NCBI GenBank assembly: GCA_024277555.1
Contig: JAJRUY010000130.1
Span: 1 to 13,976, forward strand
DNA from: Gammaproteobacteria bacterium
GTDB taxonomy: Bacteria > Pseudomonadota > Gammaproteobacteria > Chromatiales > Chromatiaceae
Length of the DNA stretch: 13,976 nt
Direction of reading: 5' to 3'
Shown: positions 7,786 to 13,976 of the stretch, piece after piece
Position numbering within the stretch: position 1 is the first letter of the stretch
How the letters are laid out: each line of letters opens with the position of its first letter
Notes under the pieces: model-generated
The model's database searches: none
What the model was told of the DNA's origin: nothing
What the model saw: the letters and a program-made list of their open reading frames with translations, nothing else
Made by a program: the position numbers and the translations under genes

Positions 7786-8357
7786 TCATATACCTTGCTG
7801 CTCAAATGCCAGCCGGGGGACAGATAGGCACGCGGGCGCAAGGGCAGGGGCAAGGCGCCGATGTCATGGGCAGTCTGCACCTTGACCAGGTAAAACACCC
7901 CTTTTTTCAATGCCCTGGCGGGGATAATTTTTTTTTCCTTCAAATCCCCCAGAGCCAGCAGAGCCGCATCCCGGGTGGCAAAGCGGCGGCGGGTTCCCGT
8001 ATCTGCATCCAGCACTTCATATTCTTCCGCCAGGGGATGAAAACGAAGCTGCCGTTGAATCTTTTTCTTTCTCAAGGCGCTGCGCCAGAATGAAGCATCC
8101 TCGGGGTCGATAACCACTTCTGTTTCGAAAGTCAGGGGAACACCATTTTCCAGAGCCTCTTCCATGATGTCACTTAACTGGTAGTTCTGTAACAGATCCA
8201 GCACGATCCAGCCATTTTCCTCACCAATGGCCACGGCCTTGTAGGAAATGCTGGCGGCATGCACAGGCGCGAGAAACGCACCACAGAAGATCAGCACACA
8301 ACAGCGCGCCAACACCTCAAATTTCCTGCTTTTCCAGTAACGCGTAATAAAAGCCAT
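7767..8357 (-). CDS. DUF4390 family exported protein, function unknown
   Basis: The product is 196 residues from the chosen start. The N-terminus has basic residues, then a hydrophobic stretch (about 15-30) and a likely signal-peptidase site after PVHA (34), so the mature protein is probably periplasmic or surface-bound. The rest fits DUF4390: LSDIMEEALENGVPLTFETEV, a middle RQLRFHPLAEEYEV, TRDAALLALGDL, and a C-terminal LPLPLRPR ... WHLSSKVYEWRL. No catalytic motif was seen. The start at 8357 has GGAGA just upstream and overlaps the end of rsmB by 41 bases. A GTG further downstream inside the leader is possible, and the frame also opens further upstream to 8441. The 3' end overlaps ntrY by 19 bases, which suggests a periplasmic partner for that sensor (inference). 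Confidence 0.85.
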   Translation of the reverse strand: MAFITRYWKSRKFEVLARCCVLIFCGAFLAPVHAASISYKAVAIGEENGWIVLDLLQNYQLSDIMEEALENGVPLTFETEVVIDPEDASFWRSALRKKKIQRQLRFHPLAEEYEVLDADTGTRRRFATRDAALLALGDLKEKKIIPARALKKGVFYLVKVQTAHDIGALPLPLRPRAYLSPGWHLSSKVYEWRLQP

Positions 8358-9591
8358 CTGTCTCCAGCGTGTCCGGCAACAGTTGCAAGCCATGCTGCGT
8401 ACCGATACCCGTGCGGGATGCAAGCATAACAGCCCTTGCATCTGCGTGTTCCCTTAAAAAAACACCAATCTGTTCATCATTTTCCTGCGGCAGCAGGGAA
8501 CAGGTAGCGTACAACATTCTGCCGCCCGGCTTGAGCAATGACCACTGGGCCGCCAGAATCTGTTTCTGCCGCTGCACCAGCGCCCCCACATCTGCAGGTC
8601 GGCGCAACAACTTGATGTCCGGGTGCCGCCGTATAACCCCGGTGGCGGTACAGGGCGCATCCACCAGAATGCGATCATAGGCAAGCTTGCCCCAGGCTCC
8701 TTCCGGCCGGGATACATCCCCGGCAAGCAGTTGCGGATTGAACCCCAGGCGCTGCATGTTTTCCGCCACCAGTGCCAGGCGCTGTGCATCCACATCCACG
8801 GCAACCAGATCCAGATCCGGAGTATGCTCCAGCAAATGCCCGGTTTTCCCACCCGGCGCGGCACAGGCATCGAGTACCCGCATGCCAGGCTGTGCATCGA
8901 GCAGAAAAGCGGCCAACTGCGCACCGGCATCCTGCACCGAAACCTGCCCATCACCAAACCCCGGCAAACGGGAAACGGCCACCGGCTTTTCCAGCATCAA
9001 GGCAGACGCAATACCAGGCACCGACCGACCTTTCAGTCCCCCGGCAGCCAGCTCGGATATATAGTCCGACAATTCGCAACGCTGCAGGTTCACGCGCAAG
9101 GTGAAGGGCGGGCGCAGCTGCAGGCCTTTCAGCACCGCTTGTGCCTGTTGCGGCCAGGCTTTGTGCATGGCATCCACCAGCCATCCAGGTTGGTTAAAGC
9201 GAACTTCCGGGGAGTCCTGGCGTTCGATTTTTTCCGTCAGTTGCCGACGCTCACGCTGAAAGCGCCTGAGGCTGCCATTGACTACTGCCACCGCCCATTT
9301 CTTTTTCAGCAGCCGCGCCGCGCCTGCGCTCTCTCCAATCGCAGCATGGGCAGGAATGCGAGTAAAAACAATCTGATACAGGCCAGACAGCAGCAGGGCA
9401 CGAACATCCTGATCCTTTTTCTTCATGGGCTGCCTGAGCAGTTGTCCGGCAATGGCATCGAGATAAAAAAATTCCCTGCAGACACCGTAGGTCAGTTCCG
9501 CCAACAGCGCACGATCACGCTCTGCTACTTGCGGCTGATGCACCCGCAGAGCCTCGGTCAAGGAATGTCCGTGCAGCACATCCGCCAGCAC
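8317..9591 (-). CDS. rsmB: 16S rRNA (cytosine-967-C5)-methyltransferase RsmB
   Basis: The enzyme methylates C967 of 16S rRNA using S-adenosylmethionine. An N-terminal NusB-like RNA-binding domain (ALLAELTYGVCR, GLYQIVFTRIPAHAAI, VVNGSLRRFQR) precedes the Rossmann methyltransferase domain. The latter has the SAM motif LDACAAPGGKTGHLLE, DVDAQRLALVAENMQ, the VDAPCTATGVIRRHPD motif and the catalytic TCS in YATCSLLPQENDEQ. The start is uncertain. The frame stays open to 9816 but has no convincing in-frame ATG. I give GTG at 9591 (424 residues), which cuts off the usual first ~15 residues. These appear in frame (VLRSR just upstream) but without a start, while an ATG with a good ribosome binding site lies in another frame at 9626. 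A missing base would explain this. The gene lies between fmt and DUF4390 on the same strand. Confidence 0.92.
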   Translation of the reverse strand: MLADVLHGHSLTEALRVHQPQVAERDRALLAELTYGVCREFFYLDAIAGQLLRQPMKKKDQDVRALLLSGLYQIVFTRIPAHAAIGESAGAARLLKKKWAVAVVNGSLRRFQRERRQLTEKIERQDSPEVRFNQPGWLVDAMHKAWPQQAQAVLKGLQLRPPFTLRVNLQRCELSDYISELAAGGLKGRSVPGIASALMLEKPVAVSRLPGFGDGQVSVQDAGAQLAAFLLDAQPGMRVLDACAAPGGKTGHLLEHTPDLDLVAVDVDAQRLALVAENMQRLGFNPQLLAGDVSRPEGAWGKLAYDRILVDAPCTATGVIRRHPDIKLLRRPADVGALVQRQKQILAAQWSLLKPGGRMLYATCSLLPQENDEQIGVFLREHADARAVMLASRTGIGTQHGLQLLPDTLETDGFYYALLEKQEI

Positions 9592-9626
9592 CAGGCCAAC
9601 CCTGCTTCTGAGAACTGTGCCGTCAT
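9592..9626 (-). other. Probable displaced 5' end of rsmB (one-base frameshift)
   Basis: On the - strand an ATG at 9626-9624 is preceded by GAGAAAGG, a plausible ribosome binding site, and reads MTAQ. It then enters a frame that stops soon after (MTAQFSEAGLAWCW..., ending in a TGA). The rsmB frame across the same bases reads VLRSRVGLVLADVL, which aligns with E. coli NLRSMAAQAVEQVV. Adding one G after CAG would join them as MTAQVLRSRVGLVLADVL, giving the family's expected N-terminus. Either the sequence has a one-base error or deletion, or the cell uses the GTG at 9591. Confidence 0.5.
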
Positions 9627-9691
9627 TGCCTTTCTCAGGGTTTCCAGCTTTGCGCCGCCATGGCTCGCCAGATGCATTCCGGGTCGACGGG

Positions 9692-10627
9692 CTAGCCAAG
9701 CAGAATCCCCTGGATGTTCTGGGAGTTGATGAAATCTTGCGCTTCCATGGCGCGTTTGCCCGGCATCTGCAGACGGGTAATGCGCAGCAAGCCATCTTCG
9801 GTGGAAACATCCACACCGTTGCGGGTTGCAGACATCACGGTGCCGGGCTCTGCCGTCATGCCATCTATGGCGTGGGCATTCCAGATACGCAGGTGGACGC
9901 TCTCGTAGCGGGTAAAGGCCACCGGCCAGGGGTTGAAGGCGCGTACCTGGCGCTCGATTTCCACCGCCGGCCTGCTCCAGTCGATCTGCGCTTCCTTTTT
10001 CTCCAGTTTGGCGGCATAGGTGGCCGCCGCATCATTCTGTGCGACCGGCTGCAAGGAGCCATCGGCAATTCCCGGCAGCGCCTCCATCAGCGCCTCCGCT
10101 CCCAGCAGGGAAAGTCGGTCATGCAGGCTACCGCCGGTCTCGTCGGCTGCCAGTGTTATGCGCCTGGTCAAATACACCGGGCCGGTATCCAGGCCCTTGT
10201 CCATGCGCATGATGCTGATGCCGCTTTCCGTATCTCCCGCCTGTATGGCCCGCTGTATGGGAGCGGCACCGCGCCAGCGGGGAAGAAGGGAGGCATGGAT
10301 GTTAACGCAGCCAAGTCGCGGAATATTCAGCACCGACTCCGGCAGCAGCAGGCCATAGGCCACCACCACCATCAGATCCGGTTGCTGGGCGCGCAAGCTG
10401 TTGATCTCATCGTCTGCCTTCAGGCTTGCGGGCTGATAGACGGGCACTCCCGCCTCCAGCGCCCGGGTTTTCACCGGCCCCGGCCGGGATTTCCTGCCAC
10501 GTCCCGACGGGCGATCCGGCTGGGTGTATACGGCGGCCACCTGATGTGCAGATTCCAGCAGCTTCTGTAACGGCGGCACGGAAAAGTCCGGCGTTCCGGC
10601 AAAGACGATGCGCAATGGCTCGGACAT
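9692..10627 (-). CDS. fmt: Methionyl-tRNA formyltransferase
   Basis: Fmt formylates initiator Met-tRNA with 10-formyl-tetrahydrofolate so that translation can start with formyl-methionine. The 311-residue protein has the family's usual length. Its N-terminus, RIVFAGTPDFSVPPL, is typical. The SGRGRK insertion loop (41-46) that contacts the acceptor stem is present, as are the catalytic residues N109 and H111 in VNIHASLLPRWRGAAPIQ and D147 in GLDTGP. A C-terminal OB-like domain follows, with QVRAFNPWPVAFT. The ATG overlaps the def stop by one base (TGATG), so the formylation and deformylation enzymes are translationally coupled. The gene appears complete and ends 65 to 100 bases before rsmB, depending on the rsmB start. 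Confidence 0.98.
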   Translation of the reverse strand: MSEPLRIVFAGTPDFSVPPLQKLLESAHQVAAVYTQPDRPSGRGRKSRPGPVKTRALEAGVPVYQPASLKADDEINSLRAQQPDLMVVVAYGLLLPESVLNIPRLGCVNIHASLLPRWRGAAPIQRAIQAGDTESGISIMRMDKGLDTGPVYLTRRITLAADETGGSLHDRLSLLGAEALMEALPGIADGSLQPVAQNDAAATYAAKLEKKEAQIDWSRPAVEIERQVRAFNPWPVAFTRYESVHLRIWNAHAIDGMTAEPGTVMSATRNGVDVSTEDGLLRITRLQMPGKRAMEAQDFINSQNIQGILLG

Positions 10628-11163
10628 CAGATGATTTTCTGCGCGGGTTTCTTTGCCATGCTGGTTCCCATCCTGGCTTCCTTCTCCAGTTTCTTGCGAA
10701 TGCGCTCTCGCTTCAGCCTCGAAAGATAGTCCACAAACAATTTGCCATGCAGGTGGTCAATTTCATGCTGCACACAAACTGCCAGCAACCCGTCAAGATC
10801 GAGGACAAATTCTTCACCGTCCCGATCCAGGGCTTTCATCTTTACTCTTTCCGACCGTTTTACCTTGTCGAAATAGCCGGGAACCGACAGGCAGCCTTCT
10901 TCCATCTCTTCTTCTCCTGAGGCCTCGAGGATTTCCGGGTTGATCAGCACCAGAGGCTCGTTGCGCTCTTCGGAAATATCGATGACCACCACTTGGCGTG
11001 CCACCCCCACCTGGGTCGCCGCGAGACCGATGCCCGGTGCCTCATACATGGTTTCAAGCATGTCATCCACCAGTCTCTGCACGGATTTATCCACCGCATC
11101 GACCGGTTTTGCGCTATTTCTGAGACGCGCATCAGGAAATTTAAGAATATCCAGTATCGCCAT
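10627..11163 (-). CDS. def: Peptide deformylase
   Basis: Def removes the formyl group from nascent N-terminal methionine. The 178-residue protein has all three motifs: GIGLAATQ (44-51), EGCLS (89-93) and QHEIDH (132-137). The metal ligands are C91, H133 and H137, and the catalytic residue is E134. The N-terminus MAILDILKFPDARLR is canonical, so the start is secure. There is a lysine- and arginine-rich C-terminal extension after about residue 150, the region that in E. coli Def contacts the ribosome near the exit tunnel. No Shine-Dalgarno sequence precedes the ATG, and the predicted promoter lies so close that the mRNA would be nearly leaderless. It heads the leftward operon and overlaps fmt by one base. 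Confidence 0.98.
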   Translation of the reverse strand: MAILDILKFPDARLRNSAKPVDAVDKSVQRLVDDMLETMYEAPGIGLAATQVGVARQVVVIDISEERNEPLVLINPEILEASGEEEMEEGCLSVPGYFDKVKRSERVKMKALDRDGEEFVLDLDGLLAVCVQHEIDHLHGKLFVDYLSRLKRERIRKKLEKEARMGTSMAKKPAQKII

Positions 11164-11177
11164 GATTACAAATAAGT

Positions 11178-11206
11178 TCTATAGTAAGTACAAGAATCGC
11201 TGCCAA
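11178..11206 (-). promoter_or_regulatory. Predicted sigma-70 promoter of def operon
   Basis: Read on the - strand, a -35 hexamer TTGGCA (11206-11201; one mismatch to TTGACA) is followed, after exactly 17 bases, by TATAGA (11183-11178) as -10. Transcription would begin near 11171-11170, only about seven or eight bases before the def ATG at 11163. There is no room for a Shine-Dalgarno element. This is a match to consensus only. Confidence 0.6.
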
Positions 11207-11250
11207 TCTTCATTCTATAGTCGAAGACCATTTGGAACAATCCGCAAATG

Positions 11251-11360
11251 ATTTTCAGGATTGGCGTACAAGGTGAGCGCCTGAATCCACGGACTCAGGA
11301 GAGGAGGCAAAATCAAGGCAACGCCTCTGGCCAAGGCGCCTGTTACGTTGAATCCTGAAT
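11251..11360. repeat. Nested inverted-repeat element (~110 bp)
   Basis: Three inverted-repeat pairs are nested around one centre. The outer pair is TTCAGGATT (11254-11262) with AATCCTGAA (11351-11359), nine perfect pairs. The middle pair is GCGCCT (11277-11282) with AGGCGC (11334-11339). The inner pair is GAGGC (11304-11308) with GCCTC (11323-11327). An alternative local fold pairs TTCAGG (11254-11259) with CCTGAA (11280-11285). Nothing in it is coding. It could be a small non-autonomous mobile element, a folded RNA or a cruciform. Other copies would be needed to call it mobile. Confidence 0.5.
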
Positions 11361-11503
11361 GAGCATACCGGGATTATTATCGCACAAACATGAAGCAAGT
11401 ATTTGACGACAGTGTTGTTTATCGTGAAGAATGGCAAAAACCGCCACACAGAAATTAAATAGGGGGCTCCAGAGATTTAGGCAGAACAAGGGTGATTATG
11501 GTT

Positions 11504-11509
11504 TAGAAT
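11504..11509 (+). promoter_or_regulatory. Possible -10 box upstream of LysM gene
   Basis: TAGAAT matches five of six positions of the sigma-70 -10 consensus. It lies about 135 bases before the LysM ATG, but no matching -35 was found 16-18 bases upstream. The call is weak. Confidence 0.2.
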
Positions 11510-11644
11510 GGCCGAGCGCGGCATGCAAAATCGGAAACGGTGTCTGAAGTTTGCAAAAGCGAAGCCAGACAAGCCTGAACACAACCAACCTGTTCATGAC
11601 TTGCTCGACAGCTCCACAGGCAACAAACCAACAAGGGAAGCCCA

Positions 11645-12769
11645 ATGAAGAGAATCAGCCGTTTTTTTCTTACCGCAATACTGGTTGCCGGCATCAGCGG
11701 TATCAGTCTGGCGACAGACGATCTCATCAATCCAAAACACCCTGATCGTTATGTGGTGCAAAAAGGCGATACGCTGTGGGATATATCCGCCAGATTCCTG
11801 CGCAAGCCCTGGTTGTGGCCTGAAATCTGGCAGGTTAACCCGCAGATCAGGAACCCACATCTAATCTACCCTGGCGACGAGCTGGAGCTGGTCTATATTG
11901 ATGGTAAACCCCGCCTGCGGGTCGCCAGCAAAGGTCCGCTCAAGCTGTCTCCGGGCATCCGCTCCCATCCACTGGGAAGAGCCATTCCCGCCGTTCCCAT
12001 TGACGCCATTGCCCCCTTCCTCACCCGGCCGCTGGTAGTGGAGAAGCATGGCCTGGAGCACAAACCCTATCTGGTGGCCTTCGCGGACGAGCATATTGTC
12101 GCCGGCGCCGGCCAACGCATTTATGTGCGCGACATTCCCACCTGGGAACACAAGAAATTTGACATTTTGCGCGCCGGCCCCGCCTATAAGGATGGTGACA
12201 CCGGCGAAGTGCTGGGTTATCAGGCATTGCTCACCGGCATCGGCACCTTGCGACGCACTGGCGACCCGGCCACCGTTTACATAGATGCCACCAAGACAGA
12301 AATTTTGCTTGGCGACCGGGTCGTTCCTGCGGAACCCGAAGCCATGGCTACGGATTTCTACCCCCATGCACCCAAGCAGGAGGTGAAAGGCAACATCATC
12401 GCCATGCTCAATGGCTTCAGCCAGATCGGCCAGTATGACATTGTGGTGCTGGACCGTGGTCTTGCCGATGGCGTGGATACCGGCACCGTGCTGCAGGTAA
12501 ACAGCCGCGGGGAGACAGTTCCCGATCACGTCGCCAGGGAAGCTCGCAACCTGATCCCGGATGTTGCCGAATACATCGATGACCGCCTTCTCACCCACAC
12601 CATCAGTGACGAGAAGTGGGCGAAGAAATCCCGCTGGGAAACCGTTACCCTGCCTGATGAAGCCGCAGGTCTGCTGATGGTGTTCCGCAGCTTCGAGCGC
12701 ATCAGCTTCGGCATCATCATGCACGCACAACGCGCCATGCATGTGCGAGATCGCATCGTCAATCCCTGA
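11645..12769 (+). CDS. Exported LysM peptidoglycan-binding protein
   Basis: The product is 374 residues. The N-terminus has basic residues, a hydrophobic stretch and a likely signal-peptidase site after SLA (about 23), so the protein should be periplasmic. A single LysM domain lies at about 36-83, with YVVQKGDTLWDISARF, WPEIWQVNPQIRNPHLIYPGD and ELEL, so it should bind peptidoglycan. The remaining ~290 residues show no enzyme motif I recognise. Their conserved-looking blocks (for example GDRVVPAE, and VLDRGLADGVDTGTVLQV) suggest a beta-rich fold rather than a hydrolase. AAGGGAAG about eight bases before the ATG is a good ribosome binding site. It is divergent from def and overlaps dprA by 29 bases. 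LysM proteins are commonly found next to dprA in this order in gammaproteobacteria, but the function is unknown. Confidence 0.9.
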   Translation: MKRISRFFLTAILVAGISGISLATDDLINPKHPDRYVVQKGDTLWDISARFLRKPWLWPEIWQVNPQIRNPHLIYPGDELELVYIDGKPRLRVASKGPLKLSPGIRSHPLGRAIPAVPIDAIAPFLTRPLVVEKHGLEHKPYLVAFADEHIVAGAGQRIYVRDIPTWEHKKFDILRAGPAYKDGDTGEVLGYQALLTGIGTLRRTGDPATVYIDATKTEILLGDRVVPAEPEAMATDFYPHAPKQEVKGNIIAMLNGFSQIGQYDIVVLDRGLADGVDTGTVLQVNSRGETVPDHVAREARNLIPDVAEYIDDRLLTHTISDEKWAKKSRWETVTLPDEAAGLLMVFRSFERISFGIIMHAQRAMHVRDRIVNP

Positions 12770-13883
12770 TTTGTCCGAACATGAGCTGCGCAGCTGGCTG
12801 GCGTTAATCCGCCTGCCGGGCGTCGGTTCGGCGACGCTCAACCCTCTGCTGCGCGGCGGACTTTCTCCGGAGCGGCTGCTGGCGCAACCACCTCCCCAGC
12901 TCAGTGAGCGCATGCGTACAAGTATGCGCAATCCACCCTGGAAGCTGGTAGACGAGGATCTGCGCTGGCTGGAATCCCCGGCCGCTCATTTTCTGCCCTG
13001 CACCTCTCCCGGCTACCCGGAACCCCTGACACGCCTGCCGGATGCGCCTCTGGGCTTGTTTGTTCTCGGGCAGCCCCAAAGCCTGCACTCGCCACAAATC
13101 GCCATGGTGGGCAGCCGCAACCCCAGCCGCGGCGGAGAACAGACCGCCCGGGAATTCGCCCGACATTTCGCCCGCAGCGGCATCGCCGTCACCAGCGGGC
13201 TGGCCATGGGCATAGATACCGCCAGCCACCGTGGTGCCCTGCAGGGAGGCGGCCCCACCTTGGCAGTAATGGCCACGGGGCTGGATCGGGTGTATCCGGC
13301 CAGCAACCGGGATCTGGCTCATGAGATTGCCGAACACGGGGCATTGGTATCAGAATTTCCTCCCGGCACCAGCCCGAAACGCGGGCATTTCCCCCGCCGC
13401 AACCGCATCATCAGCGGCCTGTCCCTGGGGGTACTGGTGGTGGAGGCTGCGCTGAAAAGCGGCTCCCTGATCACTGCCAGACTGGCCGGAGAGCAATCAC
13501 GGGAAGTCTTCGCCATTCCCGGCTCCATCCATAACCCCCTGGCCAGAGGCTGCCACCAGCTGATTCGCGAGGGCGCAAAACTGGTGGAAACAGCCGCAGA
13601 TGTGCTGGAGGAACTGGCGCCAAAGCTGCAGCAGTTTATTCTTGCGCCGGAAACAGATGATACGGGGCAAGGCGACACAACCCCGCAGCCGCCAGACCAG
13701 GAGCATCAACAGCTCCTGGATGCCATGGGATATGATCCGGTTTCCACGGATGCCCTGGTGGAAAGAACCGGTCTCGCCCCCGAAGCCGTCTCCTCCATGT
13801 TATTATTGCTGGAAATGGAAGGCCGTGTATCGTCTGAACCAGGTGGCTTGTTCATCCAGACAAATGTAGACACAGCCAGCTGA
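12741..13883 (+). CDS. dprA: DNA-processing protein DprA (Smf)
   Basis: DprA binds incoming single-stranded DNA and loads RecA in natural transformation; it is also widespread in bacteria not known to be competent. The 380-residue protein has an N-terminal helix-hairpin-helix-like region (about 15-50, LIRLPGVGSATLNPLL). The central Rossmann domain has VGSRNPSRGG (123-132), SGLAMGIDTASHRGAL (152-167), the LDRVYPASN segment (181-189), SEFPPGTSPKRGHFPRRNR (204-222) and KSGSLITARLAGEQ (239-252). A C-terminal winged-helix domain spans about 325-372. The ATG at 12741 lies inside the LysM gene, with no strong ribosome binding site. A TTG at 12771, just past the LysM stop, is an alternative. Expression probably depends on translation of the LysM gene. 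Confidence 0.96.
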   Translation: MCEIASSIPDLSEHELRSWLALIRLPGVGSATLNPLLRGGLSPERLLAQPPPQLSERMRTSMRNPPWKLVDEDLRWLESPAAHFLPCTSPGYPEPLTRLPDAPLGLFVLGQPQSLHSPQIAMVGSRNPSRGGEQTAREFARHFARSGIAVTSGLAMGIDTASHRGALQGGGPTLAVMATGLDRVYPASNRDLAHEIAEHGALVSEFPPGTSPKRGHFPRRNRIISGLSLGVLVVEAALKSGSLITARLAGEQSREVFAIPGSIHNPLARGCHQLIREGAKLVETAADVLEELAPKLQQFILAPETDDTGQGDTTPQPPDQEHQQLLDAMGYDPVSTDALVERTGLAPEAVSSMLLLLEMEGRVSSEPGGLFIQTNVDTAS

Positions 13884-13917
13884 TATCTCTCACCACCCAA
13901 CTCCGGGGCCAAAATCT

Positions 13918-13976
13918 GTGAACGAAAATCTTATCGATGTTCTTATTTTCATTTACGAAAATTATATGGATGCAGA
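13918..13976 (+). CDS. smg: Smg (DUF494) family protein, 5' fragment
   Basis: A GTG at 13918 opens a frame reading MNENLIDVLIFIYENYMDA before the window ends. This resembles the N-terminus of Smg/DUF494 proteins (E. coli MFDVLMYLFETYI), a family routinely found next to dprA/smf. The gap from the dprA stop is 34 bases. The ribosome binding site is weak, with GGGG about 12 bases upstream. The function of Smg is not established. The identification rests on 19 residues plus gene order. Confidence 0.7.
   Translation, partial: MNENLIDVLIFIYENYMDA

Larger units (their letters stand above)
11164..11644. other. Divergent intergenic region between def and LysM gene
   Basis: This 481-bp region has no convincing gene on either strand; the short open frames lack ribosome binding sites and family similarity. 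It holds the def promoter (11178-11206), two copies of TTCTATAGT (11177-11185 and 11213-11221) 36 bases apart, the nested inverted repeat at 11251-11360, and the upstream region of the LysM gene. The stretch from about 11361 to 11500 shows no recognisable feature. A small GCCG/CGGC stem sits around 11512-11523. Confidence 0.5.

Noticed and set aside
8623..9729. Open frame of 368 codons on + strand opposite rsmB
   Set aside because: Shadow frame of a conserved methyltransferase gene; composition is atypical and no domain is visible.
9617..10570. Open frame of 317 codons on + strand opposite fmt
   Set aside because: Shadow of fmt, whose catalytic residues are all present on the - strand.
11255..11449. 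Short open frame on - strand in the intergenic region
   Set aside because: No ribosome binding site, no recognisable motif, and it crosses the nested inverted repeat; a chance open frame is more likely.
11861..12931. Open frame of 356 codons on - strand opposite the LysM gene
   Set aside because: The + strand frame has a signal peptide, a LysM domain and a good ribosome binding site; the antisense product shows none of these.

Overview
The window looks like core chromosome of a gammaproteobacterium, probably a Chromatiales-like or sulfur-oxidiser-like lineage. The protein families, the GC-rich coding DNA and the gene order point that way: dprA and smg lie divergent from def-fmt-rsmB, and trkA lies downstream, as in the E. 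coli smf/def/fmt/rsmB/trkA locus. The species assignment is inference. No rRNA, tRNA, CRISPR array or complete insertion sequence was seen.

Left edge (1-1351, + strand): the end of an AT-rich, unrecognised reading frame, an AT-rich spacer with a perfect TATAAT box, a stand-alone ECF-type sigma factor, and yajQ (cyclic-di-GMP-binding family). These face a long leftward operon across a short convergent gap with a small hairpin.

Main block (11163 to 1390, - strand): eight genes in a near-continuous run, def, fmt, rsmB, a DUF4390 exported protein, ntrY-like, ntrX-like, trkA and trkH. Most junctions overlap (TGATG, ATGA twice, a 19-bp overlap, about 41 bp). The first three genes mature nascent proteins and 16S rRNA. 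The middle three form a membrane sensor/regulator module with an exported partner. The last two are the Trk potassium importer. Relative to the E. coli order, the DUF4390-ntrYX module sits between rsmB and trkA. The NtrX-like regulator lacks the GAFTGA loop and differs from consensus at several ATPase positions, so it is unlikely to activate sigma-54 in the classical way. The 5' end of rsmB reads as if one base were missing.

Intergenic hub (11164-11644): a 481-bp divergent region with a good sigma-70 promoter for def that implies an almost leaderless mRNA, a roughly 110-bp nested inverted repeat, and the upstream region of an exported LysM protein.

Right part (11645-13976, + strand): the exported LysM protein, then dprA (ssDNA-binding recombination mediator, overlapping by 29 bp), then the first codons of smg (DUF494), cut by the window edge.

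I found no clear new multi-gene system. The best leads are the degenerate NtrX, the rsmB start, and the nested inverted repeat.
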